64,000 nucleotides of DNA from Streptomyces sp. NBC_00289 (GTDB taxonomy: Bacteria > Actinomycetota > Actinomycetes > Streptomycetales > Streptomycetaceae). The translations under genes and the position numbers were made by a program. Below are positions 26,987 to 35,968 of this stretch, piece by piece (the stretch's first letter is position 1; every line of letters starts with the position of its first letter). Location: contig NZ_CP108046.1 in the NCBI RefSeq assembly GCF_041435115.1, forward strand, positions 9,920,001 through 9,984,000, in the 5' to 3' direction. The notes beneath the pieces are model-generated. The model worked only from the letters and a program-made list of their open reading frames with translations, was not told the DNA's origin and did no database searches.

Positions 26987-28123
26987 TCAGTGCATGTACG
27001 GGTCGGCGTATGGTTCGAGGGATTGGCGCACTACCTCTTGGGCTGGCGTCATGCGGGGGCCGGGTGCGTAGTAGCGGGCGCGGGCTTTGCCGTGGGGGGT
27101 CAGCCAGCCCCGCCGCACGAGTTCGCGGATGTCGCGGATGGCCTGCTGGTCGGAGAGTTGTGCGTCCTGCTGGTAGACGGTGCGGCGCACTCGCGATCCC
27201 CAGAAGGCGGGGAGCAGGGCGTAGACGACGCGTTCGTCCAGGCCGTCGTGTTCAGCGGCCTCGGCAAGGTGGATCCAGGCGCGGGAGAGCAGGTCGGTGC
27301 GACGCTGGGCCTGCTGGGCCTGGCGGTGGTGGGCATCCAGGCAGAAGCGGATCCAGGGGTGGGTGTCGCGCTCGGGGCTCCAGCGTGGGCCACCTACCTG
27401 CTGCAGGACCTGGTAGTAGGCGTAGGTGTTCTGGCCGCGGCCGAGCCATTCCTCGATGGAGGAGAATTCCGGAGGCATCAGCGCTTCGCGGGCGAAGACC
27501 AGAGTGGACACGGCCCGGGACATGCGGCCGTTGCCGTCCTTCCACGGGTGAATGTTCACCAGGTTCAAATGGGCCATGGAGGCACGCACATGAACCGGTG
27601 CATCCAGATCGCCGTCGTTGAGCCAGTCCAGCAGTTCGCCTGTCAGGGCCGGTACCTGCTCGTGCGGCGGTGCGGTGTAGGCCGGGACCAGGGGGTCGTC
27701 GGGGCTGGTGACATACACCGGACCGTCACGCCACCGGCCGGGACGCTTGTCCAGGTGGTGGCCCTGCATCATGAACTGCAGGCCGTTGAGGAGGCCTGCG
27801 TCGTAGCGGAATTCCTCCCCGGCGCTGGCGAGGGCCTGGATATAGGTCATCGCCCGCTGATAGCCCTCCAGTTCCACGCGGGTGCGATCTGCCGTCTCGA
27901 GCGGTTCCTCGCCCGTCATCAGCGCTTCCACATCATCGACGGTGGCGGCATACCCCTCGATCGTGTTCGACCCGGCGATCGCCCGGGCGGTCAGGTTGCG
28001 CCGCAGCTGACCCGACCAGCGCGGCTGGGTGCGCAACTGATGGCGCAGCCGTATGCGCATGTTCTCGATCTCCTCAAGGACCCGGCGGTCATCAGCATCC
28101 AGTGAGGGTGTCTTGTACAGCAT
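26987..28123 (-). CDS. Fic-family protein (putative AMP-transferase)
   Basis: 378 aa from ATG 28123 (MLYKTPSL); in-frame codons up to 28153 are possible. Fic proteins transfer AMP or related groups to target hydroxyls. The core motif is HPWKDGNGRMSR, the HPFx[D/E]GNGR signature with Trp for Phe. An N-terminal AGSNTIEGY fits the (S/T)xxxE(G/N) inhibitory helix of class II Fic enzymes, which blocks the ATP site from within. The C-terminal 90 residues (LSDQQAIRDIRELVRRGWLT) look like a winged helix, suggesting DNA binding. No antitoxin gene is adjacent, consistent with self-inhibition. A repeat array overlaps the start codon and may be its own operator. Confidence 0.9.
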   Translation of the reverse strand: MLYKTPSLDADDRRVLEEIENMRIRLRHQLRTQPRWSGQLRRNLTARAIAGSNTIEGYAATVDDVEALMTGEEPLETADRTRVELEGYQRAMTYIQALASAGEEFRYDAGLLNGLQFMMQGHHLDKRPGRWRDGPVYVTSPDDPLVPAYTAPPHEQVPALTGELLDWLNDGDLDAPVHVRASMAHLNLVNIHPWKDGNGRMSRAVSTLVFAREALMPPEFSSIEEWLGRGQNTYAYYQVLQQVGGPRWSPERDTHPWIRFCLDAHHRQAQQAQRRTDLLSRAWIHLAEAAEHDGLDERVVYALLPAFWGSRVRRTVYQQDAQLSDQQAIRDIRELVRRGWLTPHGKARARYYAPGPRMTPAQEVVRQSLEPYADPYMH

Positions 28124-28164
28124 GACAGCATGACACCATGACATAATCATCATGTCAAGATGAC
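28122..28164. promoter_or_regulatory. Repeat array over the Fic start codon
   Basis: Three ATGACA hexamers at 28122, 28130 and 28138 (exact 8-bp period), followed by an inverted TGTCA at 28153 and a TGAC at 28161. The last ATGACA and the TGTCA form an inverted repeat. The array overlaps the start codon at 28121-28123. Operator function is inferred. Confidence 0.5.
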
Positions 28165-28369
28165 GACGATGCCACGACGGCGCGGAGGGTCACTTCGCGG
28201 TGCACTGACCGGTCGCGGCTCAAGCACCTCCAAGACGCCGGTTCGGTTTCGGTGCATAGCCACGCAAGGCAGCGAGCCGGGCCGACAATGGCGGCGCCGA
28301 CAGGAGCCCGAAAATCCGTTGCTGCCCGCCCCTCTGCGGCGCTGACCTTCTACTGGGCACCGCTCGCCC

Positions 28370-28690
28370 GACAAGTCCGGTTTGCGCGACCGGTCGACGA
28401 GCGTGGGCTTGTAGGGGGGTGCGCGGCGGTCGCCGGTGGGCTCCTTCATGCGGGCGTACCGCTTGACGGTGTTCAGGGCGACATCGAGGCGGCGGGCGCA
28501 TTCGAGCAGGCCGACGCCCTGGCCGAGCAGATGGTGAACCCGCTGCCAGCGCTCGCGGGTGGTCTGCTCGCGTACGCCCTGGGGCCGGGCGGGGTTCACA
28601 GCGGTGGCCCAGCAGGCGGCGTGGGAGCGGACCTGGGACAGGACCCTGCCGCACAGGTTGGACCAGAGATGCCACCTGTCGCTGACTGCA
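28370..28690 (-). pseudogene. ISL3-family transposase fragment (another subfamily)
   Basis: Minus-strand sequence encodes SDRWHLWSNLCGRVLSQVRS, then RERWQRVHHLLGQGVGLLEC, ARRLDVALNTVKRYARMKEP and RAPPYKPTLVD. This is the middle part of an ISL3 transposase (second Asp block and linker helix-turn-helix). No N- or C-terminal parts are adjacent. The flank at 28170-28370 has no recognised gene. Confidence 0.68.
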
Positions 28691-28945
28691 CCGCTTCAGG
28701 CGTTTGAGGGCGGCCTGCTCGTTGGGGAAGTGCCCGCAGGCCTGGGCCGGCGCCGGTAGCGGGCGTTGAGGGACTCGATGGCGTTGGTGGTGCAGACGAC
28801 CTGGCGGATGGCGTCGGGCAGGCCGGGGAAGGGTACGACCTTGCTCCAGGTCCGCTGCCAGGTGCCGGCGATGGAGGGGTAGCGCTTGCCCCACGTGGCG
28901 TCGAAGTTGGCGAGCCGTTGCCGGGCCTCATCCTCGTTGACGGCG
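28690..28945 (-). pseudogene. IS256-family transposase C-terminal fragment
   Basis: Encodes KRYPSIAGTWQRTWSKVVPF, LPDAIRQVVCTTNAIESLNA and RYRRRPRPAGTSPT across frames, closely similar to the end of the intact IS256-a (TTNAIESLNARYRRAAQACG). It carries the catalytic Glu block only. Joined directly to the ISL3 fragment on one side and the IS701-b end on the other. Confidence 0.72.
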
Positions 28946-28950
28946 GTTAC

Positions 28951-30487
28951 CGGTAGTTCGTTAAATCCGGCCGGTGGTGGGGATTGACGACGGGTTGGGT
29001 TGGTCGTAGGCCGGTGGTAGGAGTCAACTGCCTTGCTGGGGGCTGAAGATGACTGCTCGCCGTCCGTGTCCGCCCGCGCCGGGTCCGTTGGAGGAGTACG
29101 CGGCCCGGTTCGACGACCTCTTCTTCAGCCTGGCCCAGCGGCGGGGGTTTCGCGAATACCTGACCGGGCTGCTGGCACCGAGAGAGCGGAACAAGACGAT
29201 CACCTGCCTGGCAGGGGCGGAACCGGTGGCAGGTGCAGGAATGCCAGGGGTGCAGCGGCTGCAGTTCTTCCTGTCCGAGTCGCCCTGGGAGGCCGAGCAG
29301 ATCAACGACCGGCGGCTTGAGCTGCTGCACGAGGAGCCGGCGACCGCTCCGCACGACGGCGGGGTCATCGTGATCGACGATTCCGGAGACCGCAAGGACG
29401 GCACCGCGACCGCGCACGTGGGCCGGCAGTGGCTGGGCCGGCTGGGCAAGACGGACAACGGCGTCGTCACGGTGACCACGGTGTGGACCGACGGCCGCGT
29501 GTACTACCCGCTGCACGCGACTCCCTACACCCCCGCCCATCACTTCGCCCGCGGCCGGGCTGATCTGGCCTTCCGTACGAAACCGCAGCTGGCCGCCGCT
29601 CTCGCGGCCCGCGGGAAGGATGCGGGCTTCGGCTGCCGGGCAGTGGTCGCCGACTGCGCCTACTCCGTCAGCGACACCTGGTATCTCGCGCTGCGCGAGG
29701 CCGGCCTGGCCTACGTGGTCGCGTTCAAGCCGCACCGCGGCACCTGGGCTCCGGCCGACCAGCCGCACACCCCCATCGAGGCCGCGCACGCCCTGACCTG
29801 GAAGGGTGCCAGACGCCCTGGCGACTGGACGGCCGTGGAGCGTCACTTCCGCGACGGGCACACCGAGACCTGGTGGGCCGCCGATGCCCGCCTGGGCGGC
29901 TACGGTCCCGACTCGCCCTGCCGTCTGGTCGTGGCCACCACCGACCCAGCCCGGCTGCCGGAGAAGGCCACCTGGTACCTGGCCACCAACCTGCCCCACC
30001 CCGACGCACCCCACGCCGCCACCAGCCCGCATCCGCCGGCCGACCTCGCCGAGATCGTCCGCCTCTACGGCCTGCGGCCGTGGATCGAGCAGAGCTACAA
30101 ACAGATCAAGGACGAACTCGGCTGGGCCGACTTCCAGGTCCGCTCCGATCGCGCCATCCGCCGCCACCAGACCCTGGTCAACTGCGCGTTCTCCTTCTGC
30201 TGGGACCAGTGGTTCAACCCACCCGGACCCCTGGATGACACCGCCCCGGACCCGTGCCCCGACGAGGGGCCAGAGAGGGGGACCAACCGAACCCCACCCA
30301 CCCCAACTGCCCTGCTGGCCCAAGGCATTACGTTCGGTCCGCGCCTGGCTCACCCCCGCCACCACCCTGAACCGATGGTGGCGATCCTGGACGGACAGAG
30401 ACCCACCCCCCGACCTCCAGGCCCTGATCGACGCGGTCACCACCGGACACGGCCTTGATCTCTACCTCCGGATTTAACGAACTACCG
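28951..30487 (+). mobile_element. IS701-family element b
   Basis: Inverted repeats CGGTAGTTCGTTAAATCCGG at 28951-28970 and its exact inverted copy at 30468-30487. No convincing target duplication was found. The transposase frame lies between them. The right end abuts the end of IS630-b at 30491. Confidence 0.85.
29049..30458 (+). CDS. IS701-family transposase (C-terminus probably frameshifted)
   Basis: 469 aa as read. The N-terminal part (ARFDDLFFSLAQRRGFREYL) is followed by DDE motifs: GVIVIDDSGDRKDG (first Asp), CRAVVADCAYSVSDTWYLAL (second Asp) and LRPWIEQSYKQIKDELGWAD (Glu). After about 30300 the frame becomes proline/arginine-rich. The +1 frame instead gives CWPKALRSVRAWLTPATTL, then DPPPDLQALIDAVTTGHGLD to a stop at 30477, which looks like the family C-terminus. 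The catalytic core is complete; the terminal 50 residues are probably displaced by an indel or recoding. Confidence 0.85.
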   Translation: MTARRPCPPAPGPLEEYAARFDDLFFSLAQRRGFREYLTGLLAPRERNKTITCLAGAEPVAGAGMPGVQRLQFFLSESPWEAEQINDRRLELLHEEPATAPHDGGVIVIDDSGDRKDGTATAHVGRQWLGRLGKTDNGVVTVTTVWTDGRVYYPLHATPYTPAHHFARGRADLAFRTKPQLAAALAARGKDAGFGCRAVVADCAYSVSDTWYLALREAGLAYVVAFKPHRGTWAPADQPHTPIEAAHALTWKGARRPGDWTAVERHFRDGHTETWWAADARLGGYGPDSPCRLVVATTDPARLPEKATWYLATNLPHPDAPHAATSPHPPADLAEIVRLYGLRPWIEQSYKQIKDELGWADFQVRSDRAIRRHQTLVNCAFSFCWDQWFNPPGPLDDTAPDPCPDEGPERGTNRTPPTPTALLAQGITFGPRLAHPRHHPEPMVAILDGQRPTPRPPGPDRRGHHRTRP

Positions 30488-30806
30488 CTACTGCTGCATT
30501 CCTCATTGGATGTACACATATCGGCGTCGTAGTTGGCGGGTGGGCGGGGCTGGCCGGCCCCAGATCCAGGGGCGGGCTCGGGCGTTGAGTTGCCGGGTGG
30601 CCACGGCTGTGGCCTGGGTGATGTCGTCGGGGTTGGCGAAGGACCGTCCGGCCAGGGCGGTCTTGCGGAAGATCCGCCACCAGCCTTCCTGCAGGTTCAG
30701 CCAGCAGGCGCCGACCGGGATGAACGCGTGGTGGATGCGGGGGGGGCCTCTATGTCCTTCGTCAAGGCACCCCTGTCGGGTTTGGGGCGATTCGGTCTTG
30801 CTGTGG

Positions 30807-32024
30807 TCATGCGGCGAGCTCGACGACCGCGGGCGTGCGGGACTCGTAGAAGGTGCCGTCTCGGAGCATGGCGAACAGGACGCTGATGCGTTGGCGGGCG
30901 AGGCGGAGGAGGGCCTGGGTGTGGGTTTTACCGCGGGCGCGTTGCTTGTCGTAGTAGGCGCGGGAGGCGGGATCGGCGTTCATGCAGGCGAAGGCGGAGA
31001 GGAACATGGCGCGTTTGAGCTGCCGGTTTCCGCCTCTGGGTGCGTGTTCGCCGTGGATCGAGGTCCCGGACGACCTGGTCGCGGGGGCGAGTCCGGCGTA
31101 GGAGGCGAGGTGGGCGGCGGTGGGGAAGCTGGTGCCGTCGCCGACGGTGACCAGCAGGACGGCGGCGGTCCTGACGCCGACTCCCGGCATCGACGTCAGG
31201 ACCGGGGAAAGAGGGTGAGCCTCCAGCAGGGCGTTGATCTGCGTCTCCAGGGCCCGGCGCTGTGCGTGGACAGCGGCGAGCGATGCGGCCAGGGAGGGAA
31301 TCACGATGTCGAGGGTGCCGGTGCCGGGCACGATCACAGTCTGTTCATCGAGCGCGGCGAAGACATCGTCGATCAGCCGGGCGGCCATGCGCGGGGCCTT
31401 GGGCCGGATCAGTTCGACGAGTCTGCGGCGGCCGGCTTTGCGCAGGGCGGCCGGGGAGCCGTAGCGCTCCAGCAGCCAGGTGACGGCCTGGTGGTCGAGG
31501 CGAGGGCCCAGCACGCGTTCCAGGCTGGGGTGGAACTGGGTGAGCAGGCCGCGTATCCGGTTGGACGTGCGGGTGGCCTCGGCCGCGAGGTCCTGGTCGA
31601 AGCCGACGAGGACCGTGAGTTCGGCGGTGATCTCGTCGGTGAGTTCCAGCGAGCGCAGGGTGTGCGGCATGGTGCGGGCCGCGTCCGCGATCACGGCGGC
31701 GTCCTTGGCGTCGGTCTTGGCCTCGCCCGGATACAGGTCGGCGATCCGCCGCATTGCGAGTCCGGGCAGGTAGGCGACCTTGCAGCCCGCGTCGCGGGCG
31801 ACCGTGAGCGGGAGGGCTCCGATGGATGCGGGCTGGTCCACGACTACCAGTACGGTGCCGAACTTCGCGGCCAGTTTGTCGAACACGGCCCGCAGTTTCG
31901 GCTCGCTGTTGGGCAGCTGCTTGTCGAAGACCTTCTTGCCGGCCGGAGTGAGCCCGTGGCCGTGGTGAGCGGTCTTGCCGACGTCCAGGCCGAGGAACAC
32001 GCCCACGTCTTCGGTGTCGAACAT
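30807..32024 (-). CDS. IS110-family transposase (DEDD type)
   Basis: 405 aa from ATG 32024, with GGAAGG 5 nt upstream; a longer in-frame extension lacks a site. The N-terminal RuvC-like DEDD domain begins GVFLGLDVGKTAHHGH and includes VVVDQPASIGALPLTVA and AKTDAKDAAVIADAARTM. The C-terminal Tnp_20 domain has LTSMPGVGVRTAAVLLVTVG and ATRSSGTSIHGEHAPRGGNR, the latter with the conserved serine region. Undamaged. IS110 enzymes are guided by a bridge RNA transcribed from the element's non-coding end. Confidence 0.93.
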   Translation of the reverse strand: MFDTEDVGVFLGLDVGKTAHHGHGLTPAGKKVFDKQLPNSEPKLRAVFDKLAAKFGTVLVVVDQPASIGALPLTVARDAGCKVAYLPGLAMRRIADLYPGEAKTDAKDAAVIADAARTMPHTLRSLELTDEITAELTVLVGFDQDLAAEATRTSNRIRGLLTQFHPSLERVLGPRLDHQAVTWLLERYGSPAALRKAGRRRLVELIRPKAPRMAARLIDDVFAALDEQTVIVPGTGTLDIVIPSLAASLAAVHAQRRALETQINALLEAHPLSPVLTSMPGVGVRTAAVLLVTVGDGTSFPTAAHLASYAGLAPATRSSGTSIHGEHAPRGGNRQLKRAMFLSAFACMNADPASRAYYDKQRARGKTHTQALLRLARQRISVLFAMLRDGTFYESRTPAVVELAA

Positions 32025-32290
32025 CGCGCCCTTCCAGGGGAGTTGAACGTGCCGGCCTCGGCAGTGGTGTCGTACGCGCGCATCCACGTTATGCAGACCT
32101 GCCGCCCGCGAGCTGTCCGGCATTGCACCGGACCGGGCGGTGGCCGGACCTCTCATCAGCGTCTCCGACGGCACCTCCCGGGCCTGGTGACACCACCCCC
32201 CAGGTCATCCGTTCGACAGGGGGACACAGTCATGCCGGGCCCGGAGGCCAACGGCCCTCTTGCAGGACCGCGAAGAACATAACGGGGTCC
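32025..32290 (-). ncRNA. Candidate IS110 bridge-RNA region (left end)
   Basis: About 265 bp of non-coding DNA between the inferred element end and the transposase start. It contains GC-rich self-complementary stretches such as CCTGGGGGGTGGTGTCACCAGG. In the IS110 subgroup (unlike IS1111) the guide RNA is encoded upstream of the transposase. Location is by analogy; no loops were assigned. Confidence 0.4.
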
Positions 32291-32645
32291 TCCAGCCAGG
32301 TCCGGGTGGACAGGCTGTTGTGGGAGGACAGGTTGTCGGTGACGATCCAGATCTCACCGGCCGGATTGGCGTCCTCGACCAGTTGAAGGAATTGCTGGTA
32401 GAAGACGCTGTTGCGGGAGGATGCGGCCATGGTGATCTGCTGGCCGTCCCGGATGCGTAAAGCCCCGTAGACCCAGGTCTTTTCTGCCCCGCGGCTGTAG
32501 TCGAGCTCGGACTTGATCCGGTGCCCGTCGGGTGACCAGCCCGGTGCGGGCGGAAAAGTGCGGGGGATCACCGGCCCCAGTTCGCCGGCGCAGATCACCG
32601 TCGCGCCGTCGGGTGGCTGGGTGTAGAGGCCGATGATCCGCGTCC

Positions 32646-32652
32646 TTTTCCC
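32646..32652 (-). promoter_or_regulatory. Candidate -1 frameshift heptamer G GGA AAA (IS630-b)
   Basis: Minus-strand codons GCG GGA AAA GGA contain GGGAAAA in canonical phase, exactly where the conserved protein moves to the -1 frame (KRTRIIGLYTQPP). The sister copy has CCCAAAA at this position. Confidence 0.5.
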
Positions 32653-33245
32653 GCGAAGTCCGGGTCCTTTGAACGGGTCCAGGATCGGGTACGGCGCCAG
32701 CGCACCCCCTCGGCAACCAGGATCCTGCGCACCTGGGAGCGGCCGACCTCGATACCCAGCTGCCGGGCCTGGGCGGCCAGGGAGTCCAGCGTCCACTCGG
32801 CCGGCCCGGCTTCGTCGGCCGCCCACAGTTCCCCGCCCGGCTCCCACCGCAGCCGGCCCGGCGGCACCTGTTTGACCAGAGCGATGATCCGGGATCGCTC
32901 GGCCTCGGTGATCCGCCGCTTGCGGCCCTGCCCGCCCAGATCATCCAGCCCCTCCAGCCCGGAGCGGTTGAAGCGGTGCAGCCAGCAGCGGACCGTTTTC
33001 TCGCTGCAGCCCAGCTCCACCGCGATCGCCGGCACCCGCAGCCCCGACCAGCTCAGCTCGATCATCCGGGCCCGCATCACCACATCCCGCGGCGCCTTCC
33101 GCGCCCGCGACAACCGACGGACAACTGCCCGTTCGTCCTCGTCACAGCCCGGCCGTGCCCATAACACCATGCCCAGCACCCGCCCCCGAGCACCCCCAAC
33201 TACCCCGCCACCAAGACATATACCCAACCAAAGCGGAATCCAGCA

Positions 33246-34381
33246 CTACTGATCTTTTCGTAAGTTCGGTGGGTGTGGTGGGTGGATGGTCAGGCCGGTA
33301 TGGGCGAGGAATGACCATGGCAGTCGGGGGTTGGCGTTGATGCGGTGGATGCCTTGCTCGGTAGCGTCGGCGACATCGGCGAGGTGGTCGCCGGCGAGGT
33401 TGGCGAGTTCACGTTTCTTGAGCGAGGACCACAGCAGTTCCACCGGGTTCAGCTCGGGAGCGTAGGCGGGTAATCGTTCCAGCGTGAGCCAGTCCTGTTC
33501 GGCGACCCAGGCCCGCATCGCCCGGCTCCAGTGGGCGGACAGGCCGTCCCAGACCAGGACCACTCGCTCGCCGCGGTAGAACGCCTTTATCTGCTCCAGG
33601 ACCTCGATGAGTCCGGCGGTGTCGTAGCTGCCGGGCTTGAGGTGGAAGCACAGGCGAGCCCCGCGATCGGGATCGGTGGAGTGGTAGCCCAAGGCCCCGG
33701 CCATCGACGCGCGCTTCCAGTTCAGGCGGTGCCGCAGGAGCGGAGTCCGCCCTCGGGGCGAGTAGGTGCGGCGGATCTGCGGGAGCAGGGAGACGCCTGA
33801 TTCGTCGAGGAAGACGATCCAGGCACGTGTGTTCACGGCCCCTTTTTGATCCGCGGCCACTCGTGCGCGATCCAGCGGGCGATCTCCGAATCGTCCCGCT
33901 CGACCGCCCGCCGCTCGGGCCGTTGCAGGCTCCATCCGAGCCGGCCGGTCAGCAGCCGCCACACCGATGCCCTCGACAACACCACCCCCGTTTCCTGGGT
34001 GACGACCGCGCCGACTCGTTCCAGGGTCCACAGGTCGGCCTCGAAACCATGAGCCTGGGCACCTTGCTCCAACGCGGCCCGGACCATCTCGACTTGGGCG
34101 TCGTCCAGCTTGGGTGGGCGTCCGGTAGCTGCCCGTCGCCGCAGGGCCGAAGCACCGCCGTGCTCCCACACCCGCCGCCAACGCCGCACGCTTTCGGCAC
34201 ACACCCCCACCGCCCTCGCGATGTCCGCATTCGAAACGCTGTCCTCGAACAACTCGACTGCCCGAACACGACGCGCCTCCGCCAACTGAGGCCGCGACAA
34301 AGGAGGAAGGGAGGAGCCGGCAACCGAACGGGAAGGTTGATAAGCCACCCCGACAGCCTCCCACCCACACAGCCACCACAC
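33246..34381 (-). CDS. IS630-family transposase in two overlapping frames (orfA/orfB)
   Basis: orfA (34381-33833) has an N-terminal helix-turn-helix (SVSNADIARAVGVCAESVRR) and a second winged domain, ending PRIKKGP. orfB continues in the -1 frame through ADQKGAVNTRAWIVFLDESG (first Asp), RGERVVLVWDGLSAHWSRAM (second Asp) and AYAPELNPVELLWSSLKKRE (Glu). At the overlap, codons ATC AAA AAG GGG allow a -1 slip on AAA AAG, giving PRIKKGAVNTRAW. The orfB stop TAG lies across the target duplication: its TA is the duplicated target and its G is flanking DNA. With perfect inverted repeats the element is probably active. Confidence 0.88.
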
Positions 34382-34405
34382 CCACCGAACTTACGAAAAG
34401 ATCAG
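33249..34405 (-). mobile_element. Intact IS630-family element c
   Basis: 1157 bp with inverted repeats identical over at least 32 bp, beginning CTGATCTTTTCGTAAGTTCG at both ends, and TA duplications at 33247-33248 and 34406-34407. The perfect ends suggest a recent insertion. It sits directly against IS630-b on the left and inside an IS110 relic on the right. Confidence 0.93.
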
Positions 34406-35113
34406 TAGGCGGCGCGCAGGCCGGGGTTGAGGATGGTGACCAGCTGGTCGAGCTCCCCGGTCAGGACCGTGTGTTCCTCGGTCAGGCTCTGGACCCGCTT
34501 GGCCAGCGTCCGCAGGGCCGTCAGGAGCGGGGCGTGCGCGGGGTCGCTGGCCGGCCGGAGCCGGGCAAGGGTGGTGACGCGCTTGTCACCGGACAATGCG
34601 CTGTACTTGGCGCGGATGGCGTCGGGGGGCGGTGATCAGGAGGTGCGTGATCTGGTTGAGTGTCGCGGTGCGGGCCTTGATCGCCGAGCGGGCGGCGGTC
34701 TGCAGAGCGCGTATCCCGACGATGGCCCCGTCCTTCGGAGCGCTGGTCGCGCGTCCGGAGACGACGGCGCGGGCCGCGGCGTAGGCGTCGATCGGGTCGG
34801 ACTTGCCGATCCTGCGGCGTTCGGCCTTGTCGGGCCGGTTGACCTCGACGACGACCAGGCCGGCCTGCCGGGCGGCGTGTGTGAAGCCGGAGCCGTAGGA
34901 GGACGTGCCCTCCACGCCGACGGCGGCGACGGTGCCGTGGGCCTCCAGGAAGGCGATCGCGGCGGCGTATCCAGCAGCGTTGGTGGGGAATTGGGCGTCG
35001 GCGAGGTGCCCGCCCCGGTCGGTCACCACGGCGACGTGGATGGTGTCAGCGTGCGAGTCCACCCCGCCGACCACGAACTGGTCCTCGTGTCCGCCGCCTC
35101 TGTGCCTGTCATG
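34406..35113 (-). pseudogene. IS110-family transposase N-terminal relic (copy b)
   Basis: From about 35075: GGVDSHADTIHVAVVTDRGG, AVGVEGTSSYGSGFTHAARQ, VEVNRPDKAERRRIGKSDPI and DAYAAARAVVSG, the DEDD domain of an IS110 of the IS117-like type. The frame changes near 34620 to SGDKRVTTLARLRPASDPAH and ends at LNPGLRA where IS630-c is inserted. The C-terminal Tnp_20 domain is absent on the far side of the stack. The 230 bp upstream could be its former guide-RNA region. Confidence 0.75.
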
Positions 35114-35339
35114 CTGGAGCTGCCTTTCTTGCCGAAGGTAGCTCCGGCCGGAAAGAGCAGACAGGACAGTCAGGGGGCCTCTTGCCAGGCTCCTATGAGG
35201 TCATGCTCCGCCCGGCCGGAGCCCTGGGAACCGGGGCCCCGGCGGTCGGACAGATCAAAGCAAGGACAGCCCAGCAGGACGTCAGTCAGTGATTGGGCCA
35301 CAACCACCGGGGACCCGGATATCACTATGACTGTCGGTG

Positions 35340-35800
35340 ATGGTGGAGATGGTCTCCTACGTGGTCGTCATCCCGTACGTCTGGGTGAGGCGGGAGACGA
35401 TCTCGCCGGAGGTCAGGCCCTTCGCGGTCAGCGAGAGCACCAGGTCGTCCAGCGCACCCGTGCGGCGGGCGTGCACGGGCAGCAGCCGGGGCCGGAAGTG
35501 CCCAGCCTGTCTCTGGGGACTTGCACCGTCATGGCGCCAACCTCCGTCATGACCTTCCTGGCCCGGTAGCCGTTGCGCATGTTGCCGCCCGAGCGGGACC
35601 CGCGCCCGCCGATCCGGCCGGCCCCGGCGGCGAGGTGCTCGTCCATCTCGACCTCCAGGGCGGCCTGCATCAGATGCCGGGCCAGTTCGGGCAGCAAGCC
35701 CGCCCTCGCCCATCAGCCGCGGCCCCTGGTCGCCCTGGACCTTCTCGGCCGCGAACGCGGCCAGCTCCTCCAGCAATTCGCTGGACAGACCGTTCTCAGA
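35340..35800 (-). pseudogene. IS256-family transposase N-terminal fragment (copy d)
   Basis: Close to IS256-a: ENGLSSELLEELAAFAAEKV, then in another frame MLPELARHLMQAALEVEMDE and RGSRSGGNMRNGYRARKVMT, then ARRTGALDDLVLSLTAKGLT and LTQTYGMTTT. Frameshifts separate the blocks; the catalytic domain is missing. It is fused at about 35800 to a fragment of a different IS256 subfamily. Confidence 0.75.
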
Positions 35801-35960
35801 CAGGGCTGGGCCGATTTCGGAACCTGGCTCAGCAAGTTTCGGGCGTAGTGAGTTCGGCAGCGTTGCCACGATGAGCCGGGCAGAACCGCACCGATGGCGG
35901 CCACCAGTCCGGTGTGTGCGTCGGAGCTGACGAGCTGGACGCCGGACAAGCCGCGGGCGA

Positions 35961-35968
35961 TCAATGAG
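35961..35968. repeat. 8-bp duplication at IS5-a, left
   Basis: TCAATGAG, repeated at 36851-36858. Removing the IS5 and one copy rejoins the IS256-b gene. Confidence 0.8.

Larger units (their letters stand above)
30752..32290 (-). mobile_element. IS110-family element a inserted in IS630-b
   Basis: The IS630-b gene is continuous on both sides of this segment (TWLED before, PRIHHAFIP after), which fixes the ends to within a few bases in a C-rich run. No inverted repeats, as usual for IS110. The transposase leaves about 265 bp of non-coding DNA upstream and about 55 bp downstream. Confidence 0.78.
30505..33227 (-). pseudogene. IS630-b transposase, two-frame gene interrupted by IS110
   Basis: The first frame from 33227 gives the N-terminal half (ELGCSEKTVRCWLHRF, EAGPAEWTLDSLA) as in copy d. 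A -1 change at 32646-32652 gives RTRIIGLYTQPPDGATVICA, WVYGALRIRDGQQITMA, and AGEIWIVTDNLSSHNSL (second Asp). IS110-a interrupts after TWLED; the C-terminus (FIPVGACWLNLQEGWWRIFR) is found at 30745 to about 30505. All catalytic blocks survive, but separated. Confidence 0.8.
30491..33246 (-). mobile_element. IS630-family element b, split by IS110-a
   Basis: The right end (reverse complement) GTGCTGGATTCCGCTTTGG and left end CTGCTGCATTCCTCATTGG are related terminal repeats, each next to TA (33247-33248 and 30489-30490). Removing IS110-a (about 30752-32290) rejoins the transposase between TWLED and PRIHHAFIP. The right-hand TA is shared with IS630-c. Confidence 0.8.

Noticed and set aside
28122..28164. 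CRISPR-like repeat array
   Set aside because: The period is only 8 bp with 2-bp spacers, so it is not a CRISPR array; no cas genes in the window.
28947..30443. 498-codon minus-strand frame
   Set aside because: Antisense of the IS701-b transposase, with no motif of its own.
30300..30477. Programmed frameshift in IS701-b like that of the 5' IS701
   Set aside because: The change is to the +1 frame and there is no matching heptamer; a plain indel is more likely.
30510..32282. 590-codon plus-strand frame
   Set aside because: Antisense of the IS110-a transposase.
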